A DNA stretch of 45,000 nucleotides. It comes from Glandiceps talaboti (Eukaryota; Hemichordata; Enteropneusta; Spengelidae). Shown one piece after another: positions 26,701-38,952 of this stretch. Made by a program: the position numbers and the translations under genes. How positions within the stretch are numbered: position 1 is the stretch's first letter; every line of letters begins with the position of its first letter. The stretch lies in the NCBI RefSeq assembly GCF_964340395.1, contig NC_135559.1, positions 2,755,001 to 2,800,000 of the forward strand, in the 5' to 3' direction. The notes under the pieces were generated by a model. It was not told the DNA's origin. It saw only the letters and a program-made list of their open reading frames with translations, and did no database searches.

Positions 26701-29465
26701 CGAATAAGGAGACAGAGAGCGAATAAGGAGACAGGAAATCGAATAAGGAGACAGGTAGCGAATAAGGAGACAGAGAGCGAATAAGGAGACAGAGAGCGAA
26801 TAAGGAGACAGGAAATCGAATAAGGAGACAGATAGCGAATAAGGAGACAGAGAGCGAATAAGGAGACAGAGAGCGAATAAGGAGACAGGAAATCGAATAA
26901 GGAGACAGGTAGCGAATAAGGAGACAGAGAGCGAATAAGGAGACAGAGAGCGAATAAGGAGACAGAGAGCGAATAAGGAGACAGGAAATCGAATAAGGAG
27001 ACAGGTAGCGAATAAGGAGACAGAGAGCGAATAAGGAGACAGAGAGAGAATAAGGAGACAGGAAATCGAATAAGGAGACAGGTAGCGAATAAGGAGACAG
27101 ACAGCGAATAAGGAGACAGAGAGCGAATAAGGAGACATGAAATCGAATAAGGAGACAGATAGCGAATAAGGAGACAGAGAGCGAATAAGGAGACAGAGAG
27201 CGAATAAGGAGACAGGAAATCGAATAAGGAGACAGGTAGCGAATAAGGAGACAGAGCGAATAAGGAGACAGAGAGCGAATAAGGAGACAGGTATTCGAAT
27301 AAGGAGACAGGTAGCGAATAAGGAGACAGAGAGCGAATAAGGAGACAGAGAGCGAATAAGGAGACAGAGAGCGAATAAGGAGACAGGAAATCGAATAAGG
27401 AGACAGGTAGCGAATAAGGAGACAGAGAGCGAATAAGGAGACAGAGAGCGAATAAGGAGACAGGAAATCGAATAAGGAGACAGAGAGCGAATAAGGAGAC
27501 AGAGAGTGAATAAGGAGACAGGAAATCGAATAAGGAGACAGGTAGCGAATAAGGAGACAGAGAGCGAATAAGGAGACAGAGAGCGAATAAGGAGACAGGA
27601 AATCGAATAAGGAGACAGGTAGCGAATAAGGAGACAGAGAGCGAATAAGGAGACAGAGAGCGAATAAGGAGACAGAGAGCGAATAAGGAGACAGGAAATC
27701 GAATAAGGAGACAGGTAGCGAATAAGGAGACAGAGAGCGAATAAGGAGACAGAGAGAGAATAAGGAGACAGGAAATCGAATAAGGAGACAGGTAGCGAAT
27801 AAGGAGACAGACAGCGAATAAGGAGACAGAGAGCGAATAAGGAGACATGAAATCGAATAAGGAGACAGATAGCGAATAAGGAGACAGAGAGCGAATAAGG
27901 AGACAGAGAGCGAATAAGGAGACAGGAAATCGAATAAGGAGACAGGTAGCGAATAAGGAGACAGAGCGAATAAGGAGACAGAGAGCGAATAAGGAGACAG
28001 GTATTCGAATAAGGAGACAGGTAGCGAATAAGGAGACAGAGAGCGAATAAGGAGACAGGTATTCGAATAAGGAGACAGGTAGCGAATAAGGAGACAGAGA
28101 GCGAATAAGGAGACAGAGAGCGAATAAGGAGACAGAGAGCGAATAAGGAGACAGGAAATCGAATAAGGAGACAGGTAGCGAATAAGGAGACAGAGAGCGA
28201 ATAAGGAGACAGAGAGCGAATAAGGAGACAGGAAATCGAATAAGGAGACAGATAGCGAATAAGGAGACAGAGAGCGAATAAGGAGACAGAGAGCGAATAA
28301 GGAGACATGAAATCGAATAAGGAGACAGATAGCGAATAAGGAGACAGAGAGCGAATAAGGAGACAGAGAGCGAATAAGGAGACAGGAAATCGAATAAGGA
28401 GACAGGTAGCGAATAAGGAGACAGAGCGAATAAGGAGACAGAGAGCGAATAAGGAGACAGGTATTCGAATAAGGAGACAGGTAGCGAATAAGGAGACAGA
28501 GAGCGAATAAGGAGACAGAGAGCGAATAAGGAGACAGAGAGCGAATAAGGAGACAGGAAATCGAATAAGGAGACAGGTAGCGAATAAGGAGACAGAGAGC
28601 GAATAAGGAGACAGAGAGCGAATAAGGAGACAGGAAATCGAATAAGGAGACAGAGAGCGAATAAGGAGACAGAGAGCGAATAAGGAGACAGGAAATCGAA
28701 TAAGGAGACAGGTAGCGAATAAGGAGACAGAGAGCGAATAAGGAGACAGAGAGCGAATAAGGAGACAGAGAGCGAATAAGGAGACAGGAAATCGAATAAG
28801 GAGACAGGTAGCGAATAAGGAGACAGAGAGCGAATAAGGAGACAGAGAGCGAATAAGGAGACAGGAAATCGAATAAGGAGACAGGTAGCGAATAAGGAGA
28901 CAGAGAGCGAATAAGGAGACAGAGAGCGAATAAGGAGACATGAAATCGAATAAGGAGACAGATAGCGAATAAGGAGACAGAGAGCGAATAAGGAGACAGA
29001 GAGCGAATAAGGAGACAGGAAATCGAATAAGGAGACAGGTAGCGAATAAGGAGACAGAGAGCGAATAAGGAGACAGAGAGCGAATAAGGAGACAGAGAGC
29101 GAATAAGGAGACAGGAAATCGAATAAGGAGACAGGTAGCGAATAAGGAGACAGAGAGCGAATAAGGAGACAGAGAGCGAATAAGGAGACAGGTATTCGAA
29201 TAAGGAGACAGGTAGCGAATAAGGAGACAGAGAGCGAATAAGGAGACAGGTATTCGAATAAGGAGACAGGTAGCGAATAAGGAGACAGAGAGCGAATAAG
29301 GAGACAGAGAGCGAATAAGGAGACAGGAAACCCAATAAGGAGACAGAAAACCCAATAAGGAGACAGAAAACCCAATAAGGAGACAGAAACCCAATAAGGA
29401 GACAGGAAAAACCGAATAAGGAGATGAATAAGGAAACGGGAAACGGGAGCCAACTTCACACACCC
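23747..29465 (-). repeat. Right arm: inverted 19/20-bp minisatellite array
   Basis: Roughly 290 units of the same repeat in inverse orientation (GCGAATAAGGAGACAG on the plus strand). Marker variants show internal segmental copying. GGAGGCAGG at 25228 and 26575 and the GGTATTCG units at 25291 and 26638 are both 1347 bp apart. AGAGAGAGAATAAGG, ACAGACAGCG, GACATGAAATCG and ACAGAGCGAATA recur 710 bp apart around 27.0-28.0 kb. On the minus strand all three frames are open for more than 1850 codons, again only because the unit lacks stops. Confidence 0.97.
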
Positions 29466-29474
29466 ACATTCAGA
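29466..29474 (+). repeat. 9-bp target-site duplication (right)
   Basis: ACATTCAGA, identical to 19343-19351. Confidence 0.85.
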
Positions 29475-30198
29475 ACGTTTATGTCATGTCATATGTATAT
29501 TTAGTAGTAGAGAATTATATACTTAATCCAAGGTATAAGGATGTTATGAGTCATTACTCGGAGTTTCACGCTTCTTCTGCGATCATCAGACTGACTTATG
29601 TTAAAAATGTTTATTAGGAGATTGTCAAGGTCTATATGTACATGTATGATATTCATTGTATAACAAGATGGTCGGACTAACTGTTGTAGGGGTTTTCTTC
29701 TATAGTTGGCGACATAGACATAGTGTTTAATCTCGTGACAACATTTGGAACCAACTCGTTGAGTAATTTGGTTTTTTTCAGCACCTAAGCACGTATACAG
29801 ACGGTCGACTACAATTCCCTCGTTAATCAGATATTCATATGCAAATATGGACGTTAACCGTGAATGAACACGACCTAAATAACAATGCAGACTCATTTGT
29901 CAATTGATAACGTTTAACTTCATTGAAACCATCTGTAATGCTATATGTAAATCTTTCTATTCCACCAATCAAAATTCGTGGTTTGGCTCAGCCACTGCAG
30001 GGACCGGTGGTTTTAGAAACAGGTGTTCCCTCAACTTGATAACACCGCACCGTCTTTGGTAGTCTCGCTGCCATACTCGTGACTATCGTCCCTAATCTGT
30101 TTATGTATGCCGAGCGGCGCAGCCGCGAGAACAGAGGGACTTGACAAGACTTGACAAGTCACTCTCTTCTCGCAATCCACATGCTTTCGTACGTTGTC
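29475..30198. other. Unassigned flank with one diverged hammerhead-like copy
   Basis: A 131-codon minus-strand frame (29501-29896) covers the hammerhead-like copy and extends beyond it. I recognise no family in it and do not call it a gene. The remainder shows nothing definite. Confidence 0.35.
29549..29596 (-). ncRNA. Hammerhead-ribozyme-like motif, diverged copy E
   Basis: On the minus strand CTGATGA and GAAA surround a helix CGC/GCG with a 7-nt loop (the copies at 4.6-5.1 kb have CGCA/TGCG with 3 nt). Helix III region CTCCGAG is kept, then GTA as the triplet. Helix I has a different sequence, AGTCA/TGACT, but still pairs, with one extra base next to the core. Different bases with kept pairing support a selected or formerly selected structure. 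Confidence 0.5.
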
Positions 30199-30250
30199 TA
30201 GCCATAGACCCTCCATAAGGGTCTATGTGGTTGGAGGGTCTATTGGCTAG
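30199..30250. repeat. Inverted repeat hairpin
   Basis: CTAGCCATAGACCCTCC (30199-30215) faces GGAGGGTCTATTGGCTAG (30233-30250), with one extra base in the right arm. A third partial copy, AGGGTCTAT, lies in the loop. Confidence 0.8.
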
Positions 30251-30854
30251 CCTATTTACTTCATGGTCGAGATACATCCATTAGTCGGATCAGTGGATGT
30301 TTACAATCACGGCATAATGCGTTAATTTGGGCAAATAGTGAGTTAGTTCTAGCAAGCTACTAATTAATGCAAAGCTGATAAACTCAGATAAGACAGTGAT
30401 ATCAGGTAGGAAATAGAAAGAAACAGTGAGAGGAAACAGTATTTAAAGCCCCGGCTTTCAATCCCAGTTTCTCGCATTAGTGGCTACTCCGCCCCACAAA
30501 CATCGCCTTATCTACTATCAGTAAATCGAATGCCTATACATATCAATTTCAAGTTTACTGTCAAAATATACCAAAGACAAGGTGAAGCAGTATCATTATT
30601 TTAACTTTTCCACTGCACAATATCGGGAGTGTTCGTGGCCATAGCTAGGTTACCGGTTGTGGAGACAACTAGTTTAGCGTAAGTGGCCTGAAGGGACGCT
30701 GTGGACGGCATGCAACGTCTTTTTTTAGTGACACTTTCAATGGAATGGTTTTGAGTTCACCAATACCATGAAAATGTAACGCAAATGGGTGATATTCCGA
30801 ACTCCGTAACTAAGATTACGGTCCGAGGAGGAAAATGACGTTCTATCGAATCAT
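30251..30854. other. Unassigned
   Basis: No gene or array recognised. Confidence 0.35.
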
Positions 30855-31545
30855 TGCAATGTTATACTATTGTCTTGTTTAGCAGCTGTTACAGCGGTAG
30901 CGAGAGATCAGAGAGTGCTACGGAAGTCGACTTATTGTACCAACTCCGACCGACACGTGCACGCCACTCAAGCAATAGATGTTTGGACACCCTTTTTTAC
31001 CTCCCCTCCACTGCAGCTAGCATATTATATAGTAATAAAATTCATGTATAAAATGTGTGATAGTGAGGCGCAGATAATATTCAAATATGCAAATAGTAGA
31101 CGTTCTACCTGAAACAAAAACAGAAATATTTAAACTCACGAAAGGTGCCTCCAAATTTATCACGGCTCGGCGATCGTGCTCCGATCCGACACGTCTTCAA
31201 CTAGTGCCTCCTCAGAGTACGGAGCCTATATACCTAAAGCTATTGCACACCATTATTTCAGATTCCGATTGCAGGGTCAATTTTTAGTCTTTATCACGAT
31301 GCTATATGATATGACAGTTTGTTGTGTCATATGTCCCTCCTAACAGCAACTCCATGCACCTATGACTGAGTGGCCCTATTTTTTCTGTTTCTCATTACTG
31401 TACCATATTACAAATATGGGTCGGTCGGTCGATTAAAAAATTCATCATCATGTAGTTGCTACTCTTCTCTTTTCCTCCTTGATGTTTTCTTTTTATGTGA
31501 TTTTTGTTGTTAATGTCGGGGGTTGAAACTTTGGGTCGGCCGGAT
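30855..31545 (+). repeat. Second copy of the 13.6-14.1 kb repeat, without inverted ends
   Basis: Same order of landmarks as in the 1540-bp element (GTGCTACGGAAGTCGACTTA, CTGCAGCTAGCATATTATAT, GATATGACAGTTTGTTGTGTC, GATGTTTTCTTTTTATGTGA). About 145 bp at 31328-31472 has no counterpart in the other copy. No 25-bp terminal repeat or 9-bp duplication is seen here. Confidence 0.85.
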
Positions 31546-31948
31546 AATGAAAAACAGAAAAAAAGAATAGGGTGACCCTAATAAATTGAAGTATGTCAGA
31601 CAACAATTTAGCATTTCATGATCATCTGTACCCCTATTTCCCCACCCCTCCTCTTGTAATTACTGAAGGCCCCATACTTGGCCATATTCTGGGACTGAAG
31701 TATTATCCCTCATGTCGATGCTATGGATATGGAGCCATGTGTACAATCTATCTGGTAAATTCAAAACAACAAGTATATAAACTCGATGATCTACTTTTAT
31801 TAACGACTCTCTAAAATCCAAAGAATCATATTTTCTAGTCAATCCAGGCTTATCATGAATTTTGACTTTTATATTATTTGTATCCAAGCAATAGTAAAAA
31901 ATTAAAAGATAAATTATTTTTAAAAAAAATATTTTATCCACAATTTAG
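31546..31948. other. Intron or upstream region of the Ig gene
   Basis: No exon is recognised. The signal-peptide exon and promoter of the Ig gene must lie here unseen or left of here. The tail of the stretch carries the acceptor TCCACAATTTAG. Confidence 0.35.
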
Positions 31949-32116
31949 GAGGAACCACTCTTGTTGCCTGTGCAAAAAGCTCGTCTGGCATTCTTGAAGT
32001 GATAGAAGATATTTGGATGCTTCCTATACAAGCTAACAGCGCCGAAACCGTAGTATACGAGTGGTGGGACTACGGAAATGTAGAGGTTAATTCAAAGACA
32101 CTAATCAAACCTATTT
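31949..32116 (+). CDS. Ig gene exon: first half of a V-like region
   Basis: 168 bp, acceptor TTTAG and donor GTAAGT, phase 1 at both ends as usual for Ig-domain borders. It encodes GTTLVACAKSSSG with a strand-B-like Cys, then IEDIWMLP and VYEWWDYGN with candidate strand-C Trp residues. The domain's first strand must come from an earlier exon. Assignment as Ig is moderately sure; the exon itself is well supported by frame and splice sites. Confidence 0.62.
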
Positions 32117-33073
32117 GTAAGTTCATACGATGGGAATTTAGCTATTTATTGAATGTGTTTATTTCATATATATAAGTGAATCCGTGAATTCTCGTGAATC
32201 CATGACATTAAGTGGCCAAGTGATATGATATACCTATTGAAAATCTCAAATAGAACAGAGATATTTCGGCAAAATCTCCATATGTGTTTTCTAAATATCT
32301 GGATAAATTTCACCCAATTGCGAAATTTTCAAAATCGAACATGAATGTACACAAGACCATTCAATTTCCGAAAAGATAAAACCCTCTCAGCCATTCATTT
32401 AGTGGCCATCCATTCCTTGCTATGCGATCTCTCAAAAGGTGCCACCAATTGTGGATTACAATCCGTTACCTTTAGTGGCCATTAATTCCTCGCTATGCAA
32501 TCTCTCAGATGTGCTACCAATTACGGATTACGAATGATCGTCTGTTAGTAACGTATTGTAAACTGTAAATCAGTCAATAGGCTATTCGCTCAATCGGTTT
32601 TTGCAATATCACTGTGACATATGAATCCGTGACATCAAGTGTCCAAGATCCCTGTGTTTCAAATAGTCGATAACGCGTCTAACGGAAGTTGCCGAACAAT
32701 GCCAAACGTCAGTTCGGCCAATCAGTCAGTCAGTCTGTCTAGTGTTTCAGTTCAAACAATAGATACAGGCACTATTGCTCCATGGATAAGTGGCGCGACT
32801 GTGGTAAAAGTAACTTCGTCATTTAATTACTGACATCAACAAAACAGTGTACCACTTTGAGAGAATTTTAGGATTCAGATACATTCAGATATTGTATTCA
32901 TTAACACCAACTAATAAATAACACATATGTGAAATAACATTAGTTATGAAATTTCAATGTTTGTTAGATGTATATGTTGAGCAACAGCTTGGATGTTACA
33001 TCATCGAAATGAATAATGCCATTTTAATAGTGCAAATTAGGGATGCGTTATGCTGGTTACATCAGTGGTATCT

Positions 33074-33145
<72 letters not shown>

Positions 33146-36100
33146 TTTATTCAGTACTCGGCCAAAAAATACAAACCTTAAATATACAAAAATGAACGGA
33201 TCACTAGAAAGTATAAAATTTGTCAGGCCCTTTATGCCTCAGAGTTTCTACTAGCATCTGAGTTAAGTAGCATAAAATATATATCTACTAAGTTTTCTGA
33301 GAGTGTCAACCTTTCGAGACGACAGAAGTAATACAAATTTGTGTTGCAGTGGGGATTATAAAAGTAATTGGCAATATATTTTGACCTTATACAAGTATAA
33401 AATGGGCATGCAAGTAAAAGTGGCATTCATCCTCTACTTGATTTAAATTACACATTTCACAAAATCTCTCTACTCTTGGAGTATCATTCCAACGACCAAT
33501 TTCGATTTTCAAAGTATGTGTTGAGGTTCTAAATCTACAAAGCATCAGTTTGAATATTGGTTTATCAAGAGAGGTTAAATAAGGTTCTAGAGACAATTCC
33601 TTTTTAAATGAAGCATAACAATCAAGTTTTCTAGACATATTCATACTTTCAGACCATAATTGTATATCAATATCATTGCATCTCTGTTTAAATATTTTTA
33701 AGAATCTCAATTCATCACCAACACCTTGTTGATCCCATACCTCCCCAAAGCCATAGCTTTGGAGTAAATGTCTAACAACTCTAGCCAAAAAATTATATTT
33801 AACCATGTCAATTTTTAAACTCGTAACATCTGCGTACAAGTCTTTCATCATCCATTTTCAAAATCCTCAACCAATATTTTACAATTCTACAGTATCTATA
33901 AACCTTTAAGGTAACTCTTCCCAATTCTCCTCTTATGGCGACGATAGGGGTGTTGTTATACAATTGCAGAATGTAACGTAACATCTTGTTGTGAGTCTTT
34001 TCAATATCGCCAGCAGGATGGAAACCCCACACTTCAGAACCATAAAGGAGAATTTTACAATCAAAAGATTTCAAAAAAAGCTACATTAGTGGGTAAAGTA
34101 CCATATCTATGCAGACTACGTATAAAACTGTATAGAACTCTATTTGCTTGTTCACTTAAAGTTTTGGGCTTGGAACCATTTGCCAGTGGTATCTATCGGA
34201 CATATGTGTTATGTTATGTTATGCTATCATTACTTTTTCATTGAGGTACGATGAAATCATTAGCTACAATCAATGGTATATAATTGGAACAGTGAACTGT
34301 TGATAAGACGCGGTCGCGGGGTCCATCGGAACAACATCAACAAACCACAGAATGATATTCCATCTTTTTTTCGCTCACTACGCACTATCGACCCGACGTG
34401 AAAACCTGAACTGGACGAAGGGTATTTTAGTGATTCAGAAACTCTTGGCTTCAGAATACTCCGTATAATAGATTTTGTATTTTTAATATAGGGTTAATAT
34501 GCATTCTCCTATTTTCGTCATTTAAGATTATGATTCGACTCCCTGGACGATAATGTCGAAAACTAACAGGGACGTGTTGGTATTAAGTCGCTTATCCCAA
34601 CGAGGACTTAAAGACATATCATTGTGGAATGCCACATCTGACAACATTATTGCAAGTGCCTGGACAACGGAGAATATTGCATACTACTGTCATATGTACA
34701 GAAAAGACTTACATGGACACATTTCCGTCGCAATGAAGGCAGGCTTCTTCTACATTTTATATAGGAATATGTCCTGTTTTGTAGCAGGGTCATATCGACT
34801 AGTGAAAACATTCAGTATAAGACAAGAAACACACATTACCAATATCTCCTTGAAAGTAGCAGTGCAAGGTAATGTCTATTAATCTAATCTAATCTAATCT
34901 AATCTAATCTAACCTAATCTAATCTAATCTAATCTAACCTAACCTAACCTAATCTAATCTAATCTAATCTATGTTACAGTAATGTAATATACTGCAATAT
35001 ATGTTATGATATAAAGAAGCAATAAACCACCCCTTGGGGATGGTATACCCCGAAGTTTTTTGACAAGTTTACGACGTATATGCATAAGCATAAATTCATA
35101 ATATTACCAAAGCCCTATAATTTCCAAACTCATTGCATTAGGGTAGCTCAGCATAAACATATTGCGTCGTTCTTGACCCTAACAAAAAGAGGCATGTCAT
35201 GTACGTAAATCGAGTCTTACATAAGACCATTAACAAATGAACTTGCACGTGTTGTACAAAATAAACCAAACTACATATATGAATTTGCTGATGCTCATGC
35301 GAATAATGTATGTTATCAACTGGTCAAAATGTATGTATGTATGTATGTATGTATGTATGTATGTATGTATGTATGTATGTATGTATGTATGTATGTGTGT
35401 GTGTGTGGGGGGGGTATGTATGTGGGGGTGGGTATGTATGTATGTATGTATGTATGTATGTATGTACGTATGTGTGTATGTATGTATGTATGTATGTATG
35501 TATGTATGTATGTATGTATGTATGTGGGGGTGGGTATGTATATATGTAGATAAGTAGGTAGGCTGGTAGGTAGGAAGCTGTGTAGGTATCTATATAAGGT
35601 AATGTATTTTAAAGGTATTTCATCAATTGATTAAAATGAACAATTTGTTTCTTCTCGTTGTTTCCTAGGTTCTTTAGATGCTAAAATCTTTGCGAGCAGT
35701 GAGCAGCCCATGCATGGAGAAACTGTAGTATTAAAGTGTATCACTGATACTGAAAGTGCTAAAAAGAATTGGATGTTCAAGCATACGTCCCTTGGGGTGA
35801 GTATGGGAATCAATAATTTTTAACACGCCTTGCTTGTTTTACACGATAACAGACTCTAGAAAGCAAGGTTTATTCATTTTGAATACGTTGATCTTTAAGA
35901 AAGTAAAACTGAAGTGCATTTATCTCAACATCAAGCCATTAAAAATCAAAACGAAGTAATCGTTCAGAAGTGTCCTTGTTTGCACATTGCGAAATCACAT
36001 GAATGCGCAGTTGTATGCTTTAAAGTATCAAGGGGGTGGTTAGTTTCTTCGACCAGGGACGGTGGGTTTTCATCGGTACAACAAAAGGTAGTCTATCAGC

Positions 36101-37163
36101 TAGCCCTCGGATGTTCTTCCGATAAAATACGACACACAGCCGAACAACACTATCGAGGATGGAACATCCGAGTCGGGCAAGCCCTCACATGCGAACTTCG
36201 TTCGCTTATAGTTATAGCATCGAAAGTAAGCCCGAACGTCTAGCAGCAAGACTAAACAAAAGGTCTCTTATCCCATTAATATGCTGGGGTAATTTATCAT
36301 CCTGACATAGCGAGTACACTGTACAAGATAGCATTATCATCATATACCACCGATCAATACTTAAACATGGGGTTGCAATGTTCAACAAAAGTGTTGTAGT
36401 ATCTTGAGGATGTCAGTGTCAACCGCCGTTGGGTGAGCCCCTCTTGTCCAGGTTCCCGTTGTAAACTTATTAGCTTTGTACAGATTTATTTCGTACTGTT
36501 TGTTTGTTTTCCAATAAGACTGGCGTCTCCAGCTAGAAGCCTGCTTTACACATTTTTACACCATCCATAGCAATTGAAGCAACGAGGTCATAGTTTTGTC
36601 AAGTTAAACTTAATGTAAGCATTGACATTATTTACACGACATGTATAGTAATTAGTACCATAGGCAATATATGAATAAGTTGTCGTTAAAGTGAAACAAA
36701 AACGTAGTAGATTTTATCTTAGCTGCATTCATTTAATACTTAGGAAACCTAAAATGTCATTTTCAAAAACCCTGCCTAGCGTATCGAGCAATCTCTCTAA
36801 ACAAGAGTTACGACAATTTGCAAAGTGGTGGGCTCGATTTTCTACGATTTCTCCCCACTGTATAGTCAAATACCTTTATGTGACACAACATTCCCTTCTT
36901 ACCACCTACAGTGGTACTGTAAATTAATATTATTGGAGCGTTGATATAAGCATGATGGCGTTATCACATCCTCACATCACTTACTTTCAGACTGGGTATG
37001 TAGTAAACTGCATGAACGCGAACTAACCAATACAATTACAATCACTTGTCGCTGTGTGATACATTACTTACTACTAATATGCTCACCCTTTCCCCAGCAG
37101 GATATTTACCAAGATTTTTGGTAGATTATGTTCATTTGACTAGACGTGGAGGCAGACAGACAT

Positions 37164-37237
<74 letters not shown>

Positions 37238-37238
37238 G

Positions 37239-37320
<82 letters not shown>

Positions 37321-38895
37321 TTGTAGAAAATCGCACCAACCACGTATAGCATTTAGACTACGAAAATTGGTAAATATGACTTATGTTAGAGGAGGCCTAC
37401 AGTGCCCAGGGATGAAACATTAAGTGAAATAACTGTTACAATGTTAGAAGCTTTACTTTGCTCTCACAACTGGTTTCAACATCGTGTGGCCATTGTTTAT
37501 TTATTTGCCATAGAAAGAATGAATTCGTCACAGTATACCATACAATACAGAAATTGCACAACACATCTGTATAGAATACAATTGAGAGTTCTATGGCCGG
37601 AAAACAGGGAAAAGCTAAAGTGTAGCTTGTAAAAATCTGTTTCCCGAGTTTGGTACTTTACAATTCGTAGTACAATGAGAAATAATGAGGGCTTTCCAAA
37701 AGAAGAATGTAAATTTTCATTACAATTGCTCTACAGTAACTATGAAGTACGGAATAATTACAAAATACCGTATTTACACAAGAAAAATAATAGTTCAGTC
37801 AAAAGATATAAAACAGGTGGAAGGAAACATATAATAAAACTATACATATACTTTGGAATGTTGCAACAACTGGTAAAGTTTGATGCATCCACAGGCCAAA
37901 ATTTGATAAGGCTGGTAATGTCTACAGAATATGTAAGTTTATTGTCTGATAGGAAAATACTCTTTAATCGCTTATTTAAAAGCAATTCTGTTGGTGATGT
38001 TTCATGATCATGTTTGGATCTTCTAGGGCATATTTGATATTTTGACTCGATTTCAGAGAGGTTGTATGATGCAGTGTCGGTGAAATTACTTTCCTACGTC
38101 CCCTAAACATAACGAAATTCAGTTAAGACAAAAACCAGTCTCGCCTTTCTCCCCTTTTAAGTGTCTAGCTTTATATGAGATCTTGCCATGCCGTTCTTCT
38201 TGTTGCGCATATTTTCTTGAATTTATTCAGTTAAGGACGTAGATAAGAAAAGGAGACAGAAAAAAAGGAGTTTAGACTACTCATGCCATTGTAGAAAAAA
38301 ATTGTTATTCCGTCACGAAACACAGTTACGGAGCTCCATGTTGAAACTTTCAAAAAGGGTGTGACCCCCACCCCGTGTAAATTTCACAGATAGGCTTACC
38401 AACACAACACAGAGGAAGCTGGCTGGTCATTAATTTTTCGGATGATCATGTGATAATAACAAGGCCTCGAGACACCCGGGGTCTATGCGCTTGTGCTTGT
38501 GGTGTGATATTTTGTACTTTCACAAGCTTTATCGTAAATGTACCACCAGAGTACGATACTCGCATAGTGTTCTACTTTATTAATAATTATAACATGTCTA
38601 TGTATGTATGTATGTATGTATGTATGTATGTATGTATGTATGTATGTATGTATGTATGTATGTATGTATGTATGTATGTATGTGTGTATGTCTATGTATG
38701 TATGTATGTATGTATGTATGTATGTATGTATGTGTGTATGTCTATGTATGTATGTATGTATGTATGTATGTATGTATGTATGTATGTATGTATGTATGTA
38801 TGCATGCATGCATGCATGTGTGTATGTATGTATGTATGTATGTATGTATGTATGTATGCGTGTATGTGTGTGTGTATGTGTGTGTGTGTGTGTGT

Positions 38896-38952
<57 letters not shown>

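Larger units (their letters stand above)
19352..29465. mobile_element. 10.1-kb foldback-type transposon with minisatellite arms
   Basis: The two ends are exact inverted copies: reading inward both start GGGTGTGTGAAGTTGGCTCC and continue identically for about 160 bp, including the order of the first variant repeat units (TTATTGGG types). The left arm is 19352-21745 and the right arm 23747-29465. Both arms end inward in the same unique block (ATTTTCTGTGGA...ATCACATTCTCATATCAAAT...TACCCCCAATCAATTTATTATAA). A 9-bp direct repeat flanks the whole. Foldback elements of Drosophila share this design of long sub-repeated inverted arms and 9-bp target duplications. No transposase is found in the 2-kb loop, so mobility would need help in trans. 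Confidence 0.85.

Noticed and set aside
23828-29430. Possible CRISPR-like array of short regular repeats
   Set aside because: Units are head-to-tail 19/20-mers without unique spacers, in a eukaryotic setting and inside inverted transposon arms.
23662-29469. Three overlapping minus-strand frames of 1854-1935 codons
   Set aside because: Same repeat in the right arm of the foldback element; no frame is favoured and no gene structure is present.
29501-29896. 131-codon minus-strand frame
   Set aside because: No family recognised, and it runs through the diverged hammerhead-like repeat. It could be a retroelement remnant, but I cannot support a gene.
32710-32818. Possible extra Ig exon (VSVQTIDTGTIAPW, donor GTAAAA)
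   Set aside because: The acceptor phases that keep it open do not join with the phase-1 exons on either side, and it has no Ig motif.
34877-34971. Telomere-like CCTAA units
   Set aside because: The dominant unit is TCTAA/TAATC, short, intronic and interrupted; it is an ordinary microsatellite.
37675-38007. 110-codon plus-strand frame in an intron
   Set aside because: AT-rich, lysine/asparagine-heavy, no known domain, no splice or promoter context.
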